This document shows positions 41,088 through 50,200 of a DNA stretch of 64,000 nucleotides, piece by piece. Position 1 is the first letter of the stretch. Each line of letters opens with the position of its first letter. The translations under genes were made by a program, and so were the position numbers. The DNA comes from F1-120-MAGs118 sp013360535. Lineage in GTDB: Bacteria; Planctomycetota; UBA1135; GCA-002686595. Under the pieces are notes generated by a model, which had not been told where the DNA came from, searched no databases, and worked only from the letters and a program-made list of their open reading frames with translations. The stretch lies in the NCBI GenBank assembly GCA_026647215.1, contig JAPKHC010000019.1:62001-126000 (forward strand), in the 5' to 3' direction.

Positions 41088-42425
41088 CTACGGCGCGCGC
41101 CGCAAGCGCGCGAAGTAGCCGCCGTCGATCGGGCCGGCGCCACGCTCCTGCGCCGTGTCGGTGTCGGGCAAGCTCTCGCGCTCTTCCTCCAGCGTCCAGC
41201 CGGAGTGGCGCGTGAGGAACGCGTCGACCGTGCGACGGTTCTCCTCGGGTTCGATCGAGCAGGTCGACCAGACGAGCCGGCCGCCGGGGCGCACGAGCTC
41301 GGCCGCGCGGTCGATCAGGCGCGTCTGGACCGTCGCGAGCTCCGCCCGCGAGGCCGGGCCGAAGCGCCAGCGCGCCTCTGGCCGCTGCGCGAGCACGCCG
41401 GTGTTGCTGCACGGCGCGTCGACGAGCACGCCGTCGAACGTGCGCGTGCCGAGCGCCTCGCCGGCGTCGGTCGCGAGCACCTCGACGCGCTCGGCGACGT
41501 GCAAGCGCTGCACGGTCGAACGCAGGCGCTCGAGGCGCGAATCGTTGGAGTCGCAAGCGATCACGCGGGCGCCAGAGGCCGCGAGCACCGCCGTCTTGCC
41601 GCCGGGCGCCGCGCACAGGTCGACGAGCTCCTCACCCGCACGCGCCTGCAGCGCTTCCGCCGCGCGCAACGCATGTTCGCCCTGGATCGTGAGCCGGCCT
41701 TCGGTGAACGCGGCGCAGCCCGTCACTTGTTCCGCAGCCGACGACGCGGCGAGCAGCACGCGCTCGTGAACGCCGTCGCGCGTCTCGACGCCGGCGCTGC
41801 GCAGCTCGTTCGCGAGCTCCGTCCGCTCGCCGGCGACGACACGCATCGAAAGCGGCGCTTCGTCGAGCGCGAGCTCGGCCAGCGCGCGCGCTTTCGCCTC
41901 GCCGTGGCGCGCGATCCAGCGCTTGAGCATCGGCGCCGGCATCGAGAGCGCGTCTTCGGCCCACAGGAGCGGATGTTCGACCGGGTCGCGGAACACGGGC
42001 TCGCGGAACGCGAGGTTGCGGCCGACGAGATCGCGGCGCGGGTCGCCCGAACGCGCGTTCTCGAGCCGGTCGTACACACTCTTCAGGAACTCGCGCGCGA
42101 TGCGGACCTTCGCGGGCCCCAGCGTCTGGCGCACGGCGTTCGAGCACTCCGACAGCACCGCATGCGGCGGGATGCGGTCGAGGAACAGCACCTGCGCGAG
42201 TGCGACGTGCAGGTGCGCGAGCATCTCCGCGTTCTTGATCGCCGGCGCGATGGCGTGGATCACGGCGCGGATCGTGGTGCGGCGGCGCACTTCGGTGCCG
42301 AGGATGCGTCGTACGAGCCCGCGGTCGCGCGCATCGAGCTCGGCCTCGTCGGAAAAACGCTCCACGTCGCGCAAGGGCGTCGCGGAACCGGAACGAAGGA
42401 TCGCGTAAGCGACGAGTCGGCTCAT
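41088..42425 (-). CDS. rsmB: 16S rRNA (cytosine-5)-methyltransferase RsmB
   Basis: A 445-residue enzyme that methylates C967 of 16S rRNA. The N-terminal NusB-like domain (about 1-150; AYAILRSGSATPLRDVERFSD, LVRRILGTEVRRRTTI) is followed by the SAM-dependent methyltransferase domain with LVDLCAAPGGKTAVLA (motif I), VLVDAPCSNTGVLAQRP (motif IV with a catalytic Cys) and LVWSTCSIEPEENRRTV (motif VI with the second Cys). The ATG at 42425 overlaps the fmt stop (ATGA), giving the classical fmt-rsmB coupling. Confidence 0.94.
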   Translation of the reverse strand: MSRLVAYAILRSGSATPLRDVERFSDEAELDARDRGLVRRILGTEVRRRTTIRAVIHAIAPAIKNAEMLAHLHVALAQVLFLDRIPPHAVLSECSNAVRQTLGPAKVRIAREFLKSVYDRLENARSGDPRRDLVGRNLAFREPVFRDPVEHPLLWAEDALSMPAPMLKRWIARHGEAKARALAELALDEAPLSMRVVAGERTELANELRSAGVETRDGVHERVLLAASSAAEQVTGCAAFTEGRLTIQGEHALRAAEALQARAGEELVDLCAAPGGKTAVLAASGARVIACDSNDSRLERLRSTVQRLHVAERVEVLATDAGEALGTRTFDGVLVDAPCSNTGVLAQRPEARWRFGPASRAELATVQTRLIDRAAELVRPGGRLVWSTCSIEPEENRRTVDAFLTRHSGWTLEEERESLPDTDTAQERGAGPIDGGYFARLRRAP

Positions 42426-43372
42426 TTCGGATGCGTCGGAGGCGTGCCGACCTTCTCGCCCTTGGAAATGCGCGCCCCGCGCAGGAATTCCGCGGCCGGC
42501 AGCGCGCGCTTGCCCGCGGCCTGCAGCTCGAGCAACTCGAGCGCGCCGCTGCCGCAGGCGACGACAAAGCGCTGGTTCGCTTCGAGCACGGTGCCCGGCG
42601 CAGCCGTCGCGTCTCCTTCGACCACTTGCGCGGCGAGCAGGTTGAGCTCGCGCCCCTTGGGATCGCAGAAACGCACGAGCGGCCACGGGTTGAAGGCACG
42701 CACCGCACGCTCGAGCTCGACCGCGGGCTTGGTCCAGTCGATCGCGCCGCGTTCCTTGCGGATCTTGCGCGCGTAGGTCGCTCGCGTCGGATCCTGCGGC
42801 GTGAACGTCGCGATTCCGTCCTCGAGCTGGTCGAGCGCCTCGACGAGCGCTTCGCCGCCGAGCACCGCGAGCGACGCGAACAGGTCGCCGGAGGTCTCGC
42901 GCGCGCCGATCGTGCGCTCCTTCGCGAGCAGCACGTCCCCTTCGTCGAGCGCGAGCACGATGCGCTGGATCGAGACGCCCGTCACCGCATCGCCTGCGAG
43001 CACCGCCGCCTGGATCGGCGACGCGCCGCGCCAGCGCGGCAGGAGCGAGCCGTGCACGTTGAGCGCACCTTGCGGGCAGAGCTCGAGCAACGCCGGCTTC
43101 AGGATCACGCCGTAGCTCGCGACACACAGCACCTCGGGCCGCAACGTGCGCAATTCCCCGAGGAATTCGGGCGCGTGCGGGTCCGTGGGCTGGAACACCG
43201 CGAGGCCGTGGCCGCGCGCCGCGCGCACGAGCTCCGACTCCTCGACCTCGCGGCTGCGCCCGCGCGGCTTGTCGGGCAAGGTCACCAAAGCGAGCGGCCG
43301 GTGCCTCGAACGCACGAGACGTTCGAGCACCGGCGTCGCAAACGGCGGCGATCCGAGAAAGACGGTCCGCAA
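42422..43372 (-). CDS. fmt: methionyl-tRNA formyltransferase
   Basis: A 316-residue enzyme that formylates Met-tRNAi using 10-formyl-tetrahydrofolate. The N-terminal domain has VFLGSPPFATPVLERL and VASYGVILKPALLEL, then the diagnostic ALNVHGSLLPRWRGASPIQAAVLAG, with the Asn/His/Asp catalytic triad completed by ALDEGDVLL. The C-terminal tRNA-binding domain is DPTRATYARKIRKERGAIDWTKPA and onward. It begins with TTG at 43372. The adjacent trxA ends 7 bases upstream, suggesting trxA-fmt-rsmB as one transcript. Confidence 0.95.
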   Translation of the reverse strand: MRTVFLGSPPFATPVLERLVRSRHRPLALVTLPDKPRGRSREVEESELVRAARGHGLAVFQPTDPHAPEFLGELRTLRPEVLCVASYGVILKPALLELCPQGALNVHGSLLPRWRGASPIQAAVLAGDAVTGVSIQRIVLALDEGDVLLAKERTIGARETSGDLFASLAVLGGEALVEALDQLEDGIATFTPQDPTRATYARKIRKERGAIDWTKPAVELERAVRAFNPWPLVRFCDPKGRELNLLAAQVVEGDATAAPGTVLEANQRFVVACGSGALELLELQAAGKRALPAAEFLRGARISKGEKVGTPPTHPK

Positions 43373-43378
43373 CGCTCG

Positions 43379-43702
43379 TCAGATCTTCGAGAGGACCGTC
43401 AGCTTGAACTTCTCGTACGGCTGGCTGCCGACGATCTGGTGCACGACCTCACCCTTCTTGATGATCAGGAAGGTCGGGATCGCGTTGATGCCGTAGCGTG
43501 CGGGCACGTCCGGGTTGTCCTGCGTGTTCAGCTTGACGACCTTGAGCTTGCCGGCGGTCTCGTCCGCGAGCTTGTCGACGTAGGGCGACATCGCCTTGCA
43601 GGGGCCACACCACTCGGCCCAGAAGTCGACGAGGACGGGGAGTTCACTCTGCAGGACGGCGGTGTCCCAAACGGCGTCGGTGACGTCAGCGGCTTTGCTC
43701 AT
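43379..43702 (-). CDS. trxA: thioredoxin
   Basis: A 107-residue protein of typical size with the active site WAEWCGPCKAMSP, the cis-Pro loop INAIPTFLII and C-terminal VGSQPYEKF. It reduces disulfides in the cytosol. The minus-strand upstream region carries CATATTCT around 43752 as a likely -10, with a normal leader of about 45 bases, and the sequence upstream to the scpA end is short. It heads a run with fmt and rsmB. Confidence 0.96.
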   Translation of the reverse strand: MSKAADVTDAVWDTAVLQSELPVLVDFWAEWCGPCKAMSPYVDKLADETAGKLKVVKLNTQDNPDVPARYGINAIPTFLIIKKGEVVHQIVGSQPYEKFKLTVLSKI

Positions 43703-43813
43703 GGAGAGTCTCGGGAGGCTTTGGGGGGTCGGGGAGGTGAGAGGCCGAGAATATGGGACGCAAACGGCGGAGAGTCCACCCCGCGCGCGTTCCTGCGGCG
43801 GCGACCGCCGGGC

Positions 43814-44809
43814 TCAGGCCTTTTCGGGTTCGCCGTCGAGCTCTTCCGCGAGCGTGTGGCCCCGCTCGTCGGCTTCGCTCGGCTGCTCGACCGCGGCGAT
43901 GCGCGGCAGTTCGTAGTCGCTCTCGTCCTCGTCGTCGTCGAGCCCTTCGAACACGCTCGCCTTGGGCGGCGCGGGCGGCTGGGGCTCGCTCGAGGCGGCG
44001 GCGGGCGCGTCGGGGTCCTCGATGCGCTCGTCCTCGAACTCGGTCTGGCGCACGATGCTGTCGAGGTCGTCGCCGAGGTCCTCGCGCAGCGAGATCACGA
44101 TGTCCGCCTGCTTCGTCTCCTGGCGCGCGCGCACGGCGCCGAGCTTGACCAGCTCGAGCAGCGCGCAGAACGCGCCGATCATCGTGCCCTTGGTCGCGCC
44201 ACCCTGCTCGACCGCGTCGTCGACGAGCTCGCGCAGCGACATCGAACGCCGCGCCTTGACCGTGCGCACGAGCTGCTCGACGTAGAAGCGCAGCGGCCGG
44301 TCCTCGGTCGCGATGACGATCGACTTGTGCGCGAGCGTCTCGCGCATCAGGCGCGAGAAGGCCGCGAAAAGGTCCCAGTTCGTGACCTCGCCGAGGTCGA
44401 GGCCACCGTCGGCGTCGGTCGCGGGGCGGTAGCCGCGCTCGTGGATCTTCGAGCGCAGGTCGAAGCGGTCCTGCAGCTCGCGCGAGGCCTGCTTGAAGTG
44501 GCGGTACTCGATCAGGCGCTGGATCAGCTCATCGCGCGGGTCGAGCTCCTCGGCGAGGTCGATCGTCTCGCTCGGCAGCAGCGAGCGCGACTTGATCGCC
44601 ATCAGCGTCGCCGCCATGACGAGGAAGTCGGCCGCGAGCTCGATGTCGATCTCCTCGAGCGCCTTCAGGTAACCGAGATAGCCCTCGATCACCTTCTGCA
44701 GGTTGATCTCGTGGATCTCGACCTCCTGCTCGCGCACGAGGTGCAGGAGCAGGTCCATCGGGCCGTTGAAGACCTGTTCGAGCGAAACGGTGTAGTCGCG
44801 GCTCACCAT
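43814..44809 (-). CDS. scpA: segregation and condensation protein A
   Basis: A 331-residue kleisin. The N-terminal SMC-binding part has FNGPMDLLLHLVREQEVEIHEINL and LAADFLVMAATLMAIKSRSLLP, followed by a middle helical region. The C-terminal winged-helix half (FCALLELVKLGAVRARQETKQADIVI) is followed by an acidic, proline-rich extension of about 80 residues (DEDESDYELPR...) not present in short ScpA proteins. It bridges the SMC heads for chromosome condensation. No scpB is adjacent; it follows a site-2 protease gene with a 7-base overlap, a pairing often seen in planctomycetes and relatives. Confidence 0.94.
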   Translation of the reverse strand: MVSRDYTVSLEQVFNGPMDLLLHLVREQEVEIHEINLQKVIEGYLGYLKALEEIDIELAADFLVMAATLMAIKSRSLLPSETIDLAEELDPRDELIQRLIEYRHFKQASRELQDRFDLRSKIHERGYRPATDADGGLDLGEVTNWDLFAAFSRLMRETLAHKSIVIATEDRPLRFYVEQLVRTVKARRSMSLRELVDDAVEQGGATKGTMIGAFCALLELVKLGAVRARQETKQADIVISLREDLGDDLDSIVRQTEFEDERIEDPDAPAAASSEPQPPAPPKASVFEGLDDDEDESDYELPRIAAVEQPSEADERGHTLAEELDGEPEKA

Positions 44810-45642
44810 AGGCCACCCGTGAGGAAGTCGATCGCGTTGAAGAGCTGGAGGGCGCCGTCCGAGAGGAGGTTCCCGAGGCCCGGCACCTGACGCAGCGCGA
44901 CGACCACGCCGATCACGAGCAGCATCCCGAAGCGCTCGAGCCCGACGTAGGTCTCGCGGATCCCGGCCGGCAGGAGCCACGCCATCACGCGCGAGCCATC
45001 GAGCGGCGGGATCGGGAGCAGGTTGAACACCGTCAGCATCAGGTTCGCGTACACCGACATCTGGAGCACGCTGAACATCAGGTCGCGCGGCCGGTAGTCG
45101 CCGAAGGTGTAGGCCGCCTTGAGCGCGAGCAGGAACAGGATCGCGAGCAGGAAGTTCGTCACCGGGCCGGCGAGCGCGACAAGCATCATGTCGCGCAGCG
45201 GGTTGCGCAGCCGGTGGTAGCTCACGGGCACGGGCTTGGCGCCGCCGAACGGCGTCATGCCCATCAGCATCATCGCGCCCGGCAGGATGATGGTCAGGAA
45301 CGGGTCGATCGACGCGATCGGATTGAGCGTGATGCGCCCGAGGTCCTTCGCGGTCGGGTCGCCGCACTTCCACGCCACCCAGGCGTGCGCCGCCTCGTGC
45401 AGGGCGAGCGAGATCACCATGAACGTGATCACGAAGGTGATCTCGACCACCTCGACGGTGCCGGAGTCGAGGCGACCCTGGACGGGAACGAGCGCGCACA
45501 ACGCGGCGCCGAACAGGGCCGGAGGGTGCTCGGAAGGCAGCGACAGGCCCTGCAGGAGCGGGCGCGAGAGCTTGGAACGCAGCCAGGAAAGCACGGGTGC
45601 AGGGCGGGCGCGGACGGCGCTCGGGCGCGTTTTATAGCACAT
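44803..45642 (-). CDS. site-2 protease family protein (M50 metallopeptidase)
   Basis: Up to 279 residues (ATG 45642). A TATAAA at 45636-45631 lies inside this reading, so a GTG at 45594 may be the true start. Membrane helices begin at about residue 63. The zinc-binding motif is LALHEAAHAWVAW (HExxH), and the third ligand is the Asp in NLLPIPPLDGSRVMAW, the conserved DG-containing segment. Such proteins cleave transmembrane substrates within the bilayer. The substrate is unknown, but the neighbourhood with scpA recurs in many genomes. It diverges from kdsD. Confidence 0.88.
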   Translation of the reverse strand: MCYKTRPSAVRARPAPVLSWLRSKLSRPLLQGLSLPSEHPPALFGAALCALVPVQGRLDSGTVEVVEITFVITFMVISLALHEAAHAWVAWKCGDPTAKDLGRITLNPIASIDPFLTIILPGAMMLMGMTPFGGAKPVPVSYHRLRNPLRDMMLVALAGPVTNFLLAILFLLALKAAYTFGDYRPRDLMFSVLQMSVYANLMLTVFNLLPIPPLDGSRVMAWLLPAGIRETYVGLERFGMLLVIGVVVALRQVPGLGNLLSDGALQLFNAIDFLTGGLW

Positions 45643-45690
45643 GGCCCCGCGCAGGGCGGGGCGGCGGGGCATGCGGTATCTTCTTGCCCG

Positions 45691-46731
45691 ATGAGCGTCG
45701 ACCGACGGACTGCCGTGGATACAGGGAAGACGATGGGCACGAGCGACACCGGTTCTTCCCGCGCCTCCGACCGGCTCGAACGCGCGCGCGAGGTGATCCG
45801 GGTCGAGGCCCGCACCATCGCACGGCTCGAGGGGCTGCTCGACCAGCGTTTCGTCACGGCCATCGACCTCCTGCTCGGCTGCAAGGGCAAGGTCGTCTGC
45901 ACGGGCATGGGCAAGGCCGGCCTGATCGCCCAGAAGGTCTCGGCCACGCTGGCGAGCACCGGCGCGGACTCGATCTACCTGCACCCCGCCGAGGCGCTGC
46001 ACGGCGACCTCGGGCGCATCCGTCCCGGCGACGTGCTGCTCGCCATGTCGAACTCGGGCGAGACGGCCGAGGTCAAGGTCGTCGTCCCGGTCGCGCGCAA
46101 GATCGGCGCCAAGGTCATCACGCTGACCGGCAACACCCAGTCCGGCCTCGCGCAGCTCTCCGACGTCGTGCTCGACATCGGCCGCGTCGACGAGGCCTGC
46201 CCGCTCGGCCTCGCGCCGACGGCGAGCACCTCCGCGATGCTCGCGCTGGGCGACGCGCTCGCGATGGTGCTCTCGGCCGAGCGCCGCTTCAGCCGCGAGG
46301 AGTACGCGCTCTACCACCCCGCCGGGTCGCTCGGCCGCAAGCTGATGCGCGTCGTCGAGGTCATGCGCCGCAACGCCGAGCTCCCGCTCGTGCCCGTCGG
46401 CGCCACGCTCTCCGCCACGCTGCGCATCATGGGCCACACGCCGGGCAAGCCCGGTGCGGCGCTGGTGGTCGCGACCGACGGCTCGCTCGCGGGCATCTTC
46501 ACCGACGGCGACCTGCGGCGCCTCGTGGCCGAGCGTGGCGAGCTGGGCCGCGAGGACCCGATCGATCGTTTCATGACGAAGAGTCCCAAGTCGGTGCGGC
46601 CCGACCAGCTGCTCGAGGAGGCCGAGCGGCTCCTGCGCGAGTTCCGCGTCGACCAGATCCCCGTGCTCGACGAGTCGAACCGCCCGGTCGGCCTGCTCGA
46701 CGTGCAGGACATTCTCGACACGCGTCTCTAA
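45691..46731 (+). CDS. kdsD: arabinose-5-phosphate isomerase (KdsD/KpsF)
   Basis: A 346-residue enzyme that isomerises D-ribulose 5-phosphate to D-arabinose 5-phosphate, the first step of Kdo synthesis. The SIS domain has VCTGMGKAGLIAQKVSATLASTG, HPAEALHGDLGRI and MSNSGETAEVK, followed by tandem CBS domains ending in LREFRVDQIPVLDESNRPVGLLDVQDIL. An alternative start lies at 45733 (MGTSD). A TATCTT box at 45677-45682 lies only 8 bases before the ATG and there is no Shine-Dalgarno sequence. It is followed by kdsC after 11 bases and belongs to a Kdo/LPS operon. Confidence 0.94.
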   Translation: MSVDRRTAVDTGKTMGTSDTGSSRASDRLERAREVIRVEARTIARLEGLLDQRFVTAIDLLLGCKGKVVCTGMGKAGLIAQKVSATLASTGADSIYLHPAEALHGDLGRIRPGDVLLAMSNSGETAEVKVVVPVARKIGAKVITLTGNTQSGLAQLSDVVLDIGRVDEACPLGLAPTASTSAMLALGDALAMVLSAERRFSREEYALYHPAGSLGRKLMRVVEVMRRNAELPLVPVGATLSATLRIMGHTPGKPGAALVVATDGSLAGIFTDGDLRRLVAERGELGREDPIDRFMTKSPKSVRPDQLLEEAERLLREFRVDQIPVLDESNRPVGLLDVQDILDTRL

Positions 46732-46742
46732 GCTTGCGCCCC

Positions 46743-47282
46743 GTGAAGGGGGAGGGTCCGGAGGCGCGTTTTGCCGAGCTCCTGAAGCCGGTGAAGCTGT
46801 GCGTGTTCGACGTCGACGGGACGTTGACCGATGGCTCCGTGCTCGTCGGGCCCGGTGGTGAGTCGTTGCGCTTCTCGGTGCAGGACGGCTTTGGCATCAA
46901 GGAGCTGCAGAAGGCCGGCCTGACGGTCGCGTGGATCACCGGGCGGCGCTCGCCCGCGACGGTCGCGCGCGCGGAGTCGCTCGGCGTCACCGAACTCAAG
47001 CTGGGCCAGCTCCACAAGACCGAGGCGCTGCGCGAGATCCAGACCCGCCTCGGCATCACGCCGCGCGAGACGGTCGCGCTCGGTGATGACCTGCCCGACC
47101 TCTCGCTGCGGCCGCTGGTCGCGTTCCTCGCCGCACCGGCCAACGCGCGCATCGAAGTCGCCTCGCGCGCGGACTTCGTCACCCACGCGACCGGTGGCGC
47201 CGGGGCCGTGCGCGAGCTGGCCGAGCTCGTCCTGCGCGCCCAAGGTCGCTGGGCCAGCGTCGTCGCGTCCTTCGCGGAATGA
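46743..47282 (+). CDS. kdsC: 3-deoxy-D-manno-octulosonate 8-phosphate phosphatase (KdsC)
   Basis: A 179-residue HAD phosphatase that removes phosphate from Kdo 8-phosphate. Motifs are LCVFDVDGTLTDGS (nucleophile Asp), VAWITGRRSPAT (motif II, Thr), QLHKTEAL (motif III, Lys) and ALGDDLPDL (motif IV). The GTG start gives MKGEGPEARF as the N-terminus. Its stop overlaps the start of the LptD-like gene (ATGA), so translation is coupled. This preserves the order kdsD-kdsC-lptC known from enterobacteria, although here the third gene is a giant fusion. Confidence 0.93.
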   Translation: MKGEGPEARFAELLKPVKLCVFDVDGTLTDGSVLVGPGGESLRFSVQDGFGIKELQKAGLTVAWITGRRSPATVARAESLGVTELKLGQLHKTEALREIQTRLGITPRETVALGDDLPDLSLRPLVAFLAAPANARIEVASRADFVTHATGGAGAVRELAELVLRAQGRWASVVASFAE

Positions 47283-50200
47283 GAAAGTTCCTCGTCTTCC
47301 TGCTGCTCGCGCTGCTCGGTGGCGGCGCGCTGTGGTGGTTCGACCGTCGCTCGCGGCGGGCGGAGACTCCCACGCCGCAGCTGCCGAAGCAGGAGCAGCC
47401 GGCCGAGCAGCCCGCGCGCACCGCGCCGGAGCCCAACCGTGGCGTGTTCACCGAGGTGAAGGACGCGGGCGGCAAGGGCGCGCAGGTGGCGCTCTCGGGC
47501 CCGCTCGACGTGTGGGCCAACGACATGAGCACAGGCGAGCCGCGCAAGCGTTCGCACCTCGTCGCTGGAGACTGCGCGACCCTCGAAGGAGGCCTGTTCG
47601 ACCTGCGCGACACGACGCTCGAGCTGTTCGTGCCCGAGAGCGGCGCACGCGAGGTGCTCGCGCGCGCGCGAGAGGTCCGCGCCCGCATGCGCGTCGATCC
47701 GACGCCGGCGCTCGACGACCAGCATCCGGTGACCCTGATCGACACGGTCGTCACCTACGAGACCGGCTCGCGCTTCGCGCCCGTGACGCTGCGCGTGCCG
47801 AAGCTGGAGTCGGTGGTCGCGCTCGAGCGTGCGCACTCCGAGGACGCGCTCACGATCTCCGGCAACGGCATCGAGGCCTCGGGGCGCGGCCTCGACGTCG
47901 AGCGTCTGGGCGAGGTGATCCGGCTGCGCGAGGACCCGCGCGCGACCGTGCAGCTCGAGGACGGCTCGACGGCGACGCTCTCCTCGAAGGGCGCGCTCGT
48001 GCTGCGCGGGCGGCCGGATCTCGGGCCGGAACACGCGGAAATCTCGCTCGCCGAGGAAGCGCACCTCGTGCTCGCGGGGCTCGAGCCGCTCGACCTGCGC
48101 GCGCAGTCGATCGAGCTCATCGGCGTGATCGAGCGCCGCAGCGGCGCGCGCTTCCGGCCCGTGTCGATCCTGGCGCGCAACGAGGTGCTCGTCACGCCGG
48201 CGGAGGGTGTCGCACGCGGCGAGACGCTGGCGATCGAGTTCGACGAGAGCGGCAAGCACGCACGCGGCACGCTCGACGGTGGGCCGGAGCTCGACCTCGT
48301 GCTGCGCGGCGCGCGGCTCGTCGACGTGCCGATCGACCTCCTGCGCGAGGGCGAGACGCTCACGGTCAAGCTCGACGGCGCCGGCCCGCTCGAGTTCTCG
48401 CTCGGCGACGCGCGCGACTTCACGTTCACGGGTCCCGCGCGGCTGCAGCTGCCGGCGGTCGGTGCGGTGCTCGAGTGCGACTCGTCGATCCGCGGGCAGG
48501 GCGTGATCGTCGGCGGCGTCGAGGAGCGCGAGCTCGTCGCCGACGGCAACGTGCGCTTCCGTTACGAGGACTCGACGCTCACGACCGCGGCGCTCAAGCT
48601 GCGCTCGTACGTCGACGAAGAGGGCCGCACGGCCGCGGAACTGGTGTGCGAGCAGGGCACGCGCGTCGTCGGTCGACTCGCCGACGGCGACGAGGTGACG
48701 CTCGAAGCGCGCGGCGGTCTCGTGGCGCGGCGCTCGCGCTCGGGCACGCGCCTGCCCTACGCGCGCAACGTCTCGTTCGAGGTGCGCGGCAAGCGACCGA
48801 TCGCCGGTCGCGCGGCGCTCGTCACCGACCTCGATGTCGACGAACGCAGCTTCGTCGCGGAAGGTGACGTCGAGGTCGTCACCGCCGAAGGGCGCGGCAC
48901 GGGAGAACGCTTCGAGGCCCGCTCGGAGCTCACGGGCGAGCTCTCGGGCACGCTCGAGCGCCCGGCACGGCTCGAGACGCAGGAGGGCTGGTTCGAGGCG
49001 CTGTTCCTCGACGTCGAGGAGCACGTGATCGATGCGCGCGGTGCGGCGAGCGCGTCGGTGAAGCACGGCGGTCTCGCGCACGAGATCGACGCGGGCTGGA
49101 TCGTCGCGCAGCGCAAGAATCCCGTCGAGGACGACCCGACGCCGGCGGACCTCGTGCTCGATGCGGGCGGCGACGTGCACATCGTGCGCAGCGCGCCGCA
49201 GAGCCACCTCGACGTGCGTGCGCAGCGCTTCCACGCCGAGGCCGACGAGTTCACCGACGCGCAAGGCAAGCTCGACTTCGAGCCGACGCTCGTCATCGCG
49301 GCCGGCGACGTCGCCTTCGAGATCGACCAGTCCGGCGTGCACCGCGAGGGCGCGGCGGGGCGGCTGGAGCTGCGCGGCGACCGCTCGGGCGAGCTCGAGC
49401 CCGCAGCGGGCGGCAAGGTCTCGCTCACGGGCGAGATCGAGGGCCGTCCGGGCCGCTTCGACCTGCTCGCGGACCGCATCGAGTTCAACCCCGAGCGCCT
49501 GCTCGCGTCGGGTTTCGAGCTCGAGCTCGACGGCGTCGTCTCGGGCCTCTCCGCGGAAGCGAGCGATCCGCAGGCGCGGCGCGTGCGCGTGATCGGCGGC
49601 CTGATGTCGCTCGACCGCTCGCTGCTCGCGCTGACGCGCGGCGTCTACATCGGCGGCAAGACGCGCGACCTCGAGCCGTGGTCGCTCGACGCCGAGCTCG
49701 TGCTCCTGCGCAGCAAGCCGCTCTCGGGCGACATGGACGAGCGCGACGTGCCGGCCGCGCTGGTCGACATCATCGCCGAAGGCTCGGTGCAGGTCTCGGT
49801 CGCGCCGCTGGGCCGTGCGCGCTCGCGCGTGCTGACGCTCGACCACGACTCGCGCCGCATCACGCTGCTCGGCGATCCGGACTCCGAGGAGAACCGCGAG
49901 GCCACCATCGAGCGCGGCGGCGTCGCGTGGCGCTCGAGCGAGTTCACTTTCGACCTCGCCTCGGGCTTCCTGCAGTCGGCCGCGGGGCGCGTGCTCTCCG
50001 ACCCGAGCCTGCCGGAGAGCTGGTCCTACAGCTACGACGCGCTCGAGCCGCTCCTGCTCGAGGACCGCAACGCGCTCGTGTTCCGCCAGCCCGTGTGGCG
50101 CAGCGGCGCTTCGCTCGTGCGCGCGAACTGGGCGATCCTGTGGGTCGATCAGGCCGAGTGGAACAAGCTCGGCAGCGGCTCGCGCGAGGAGCCGCTCGTC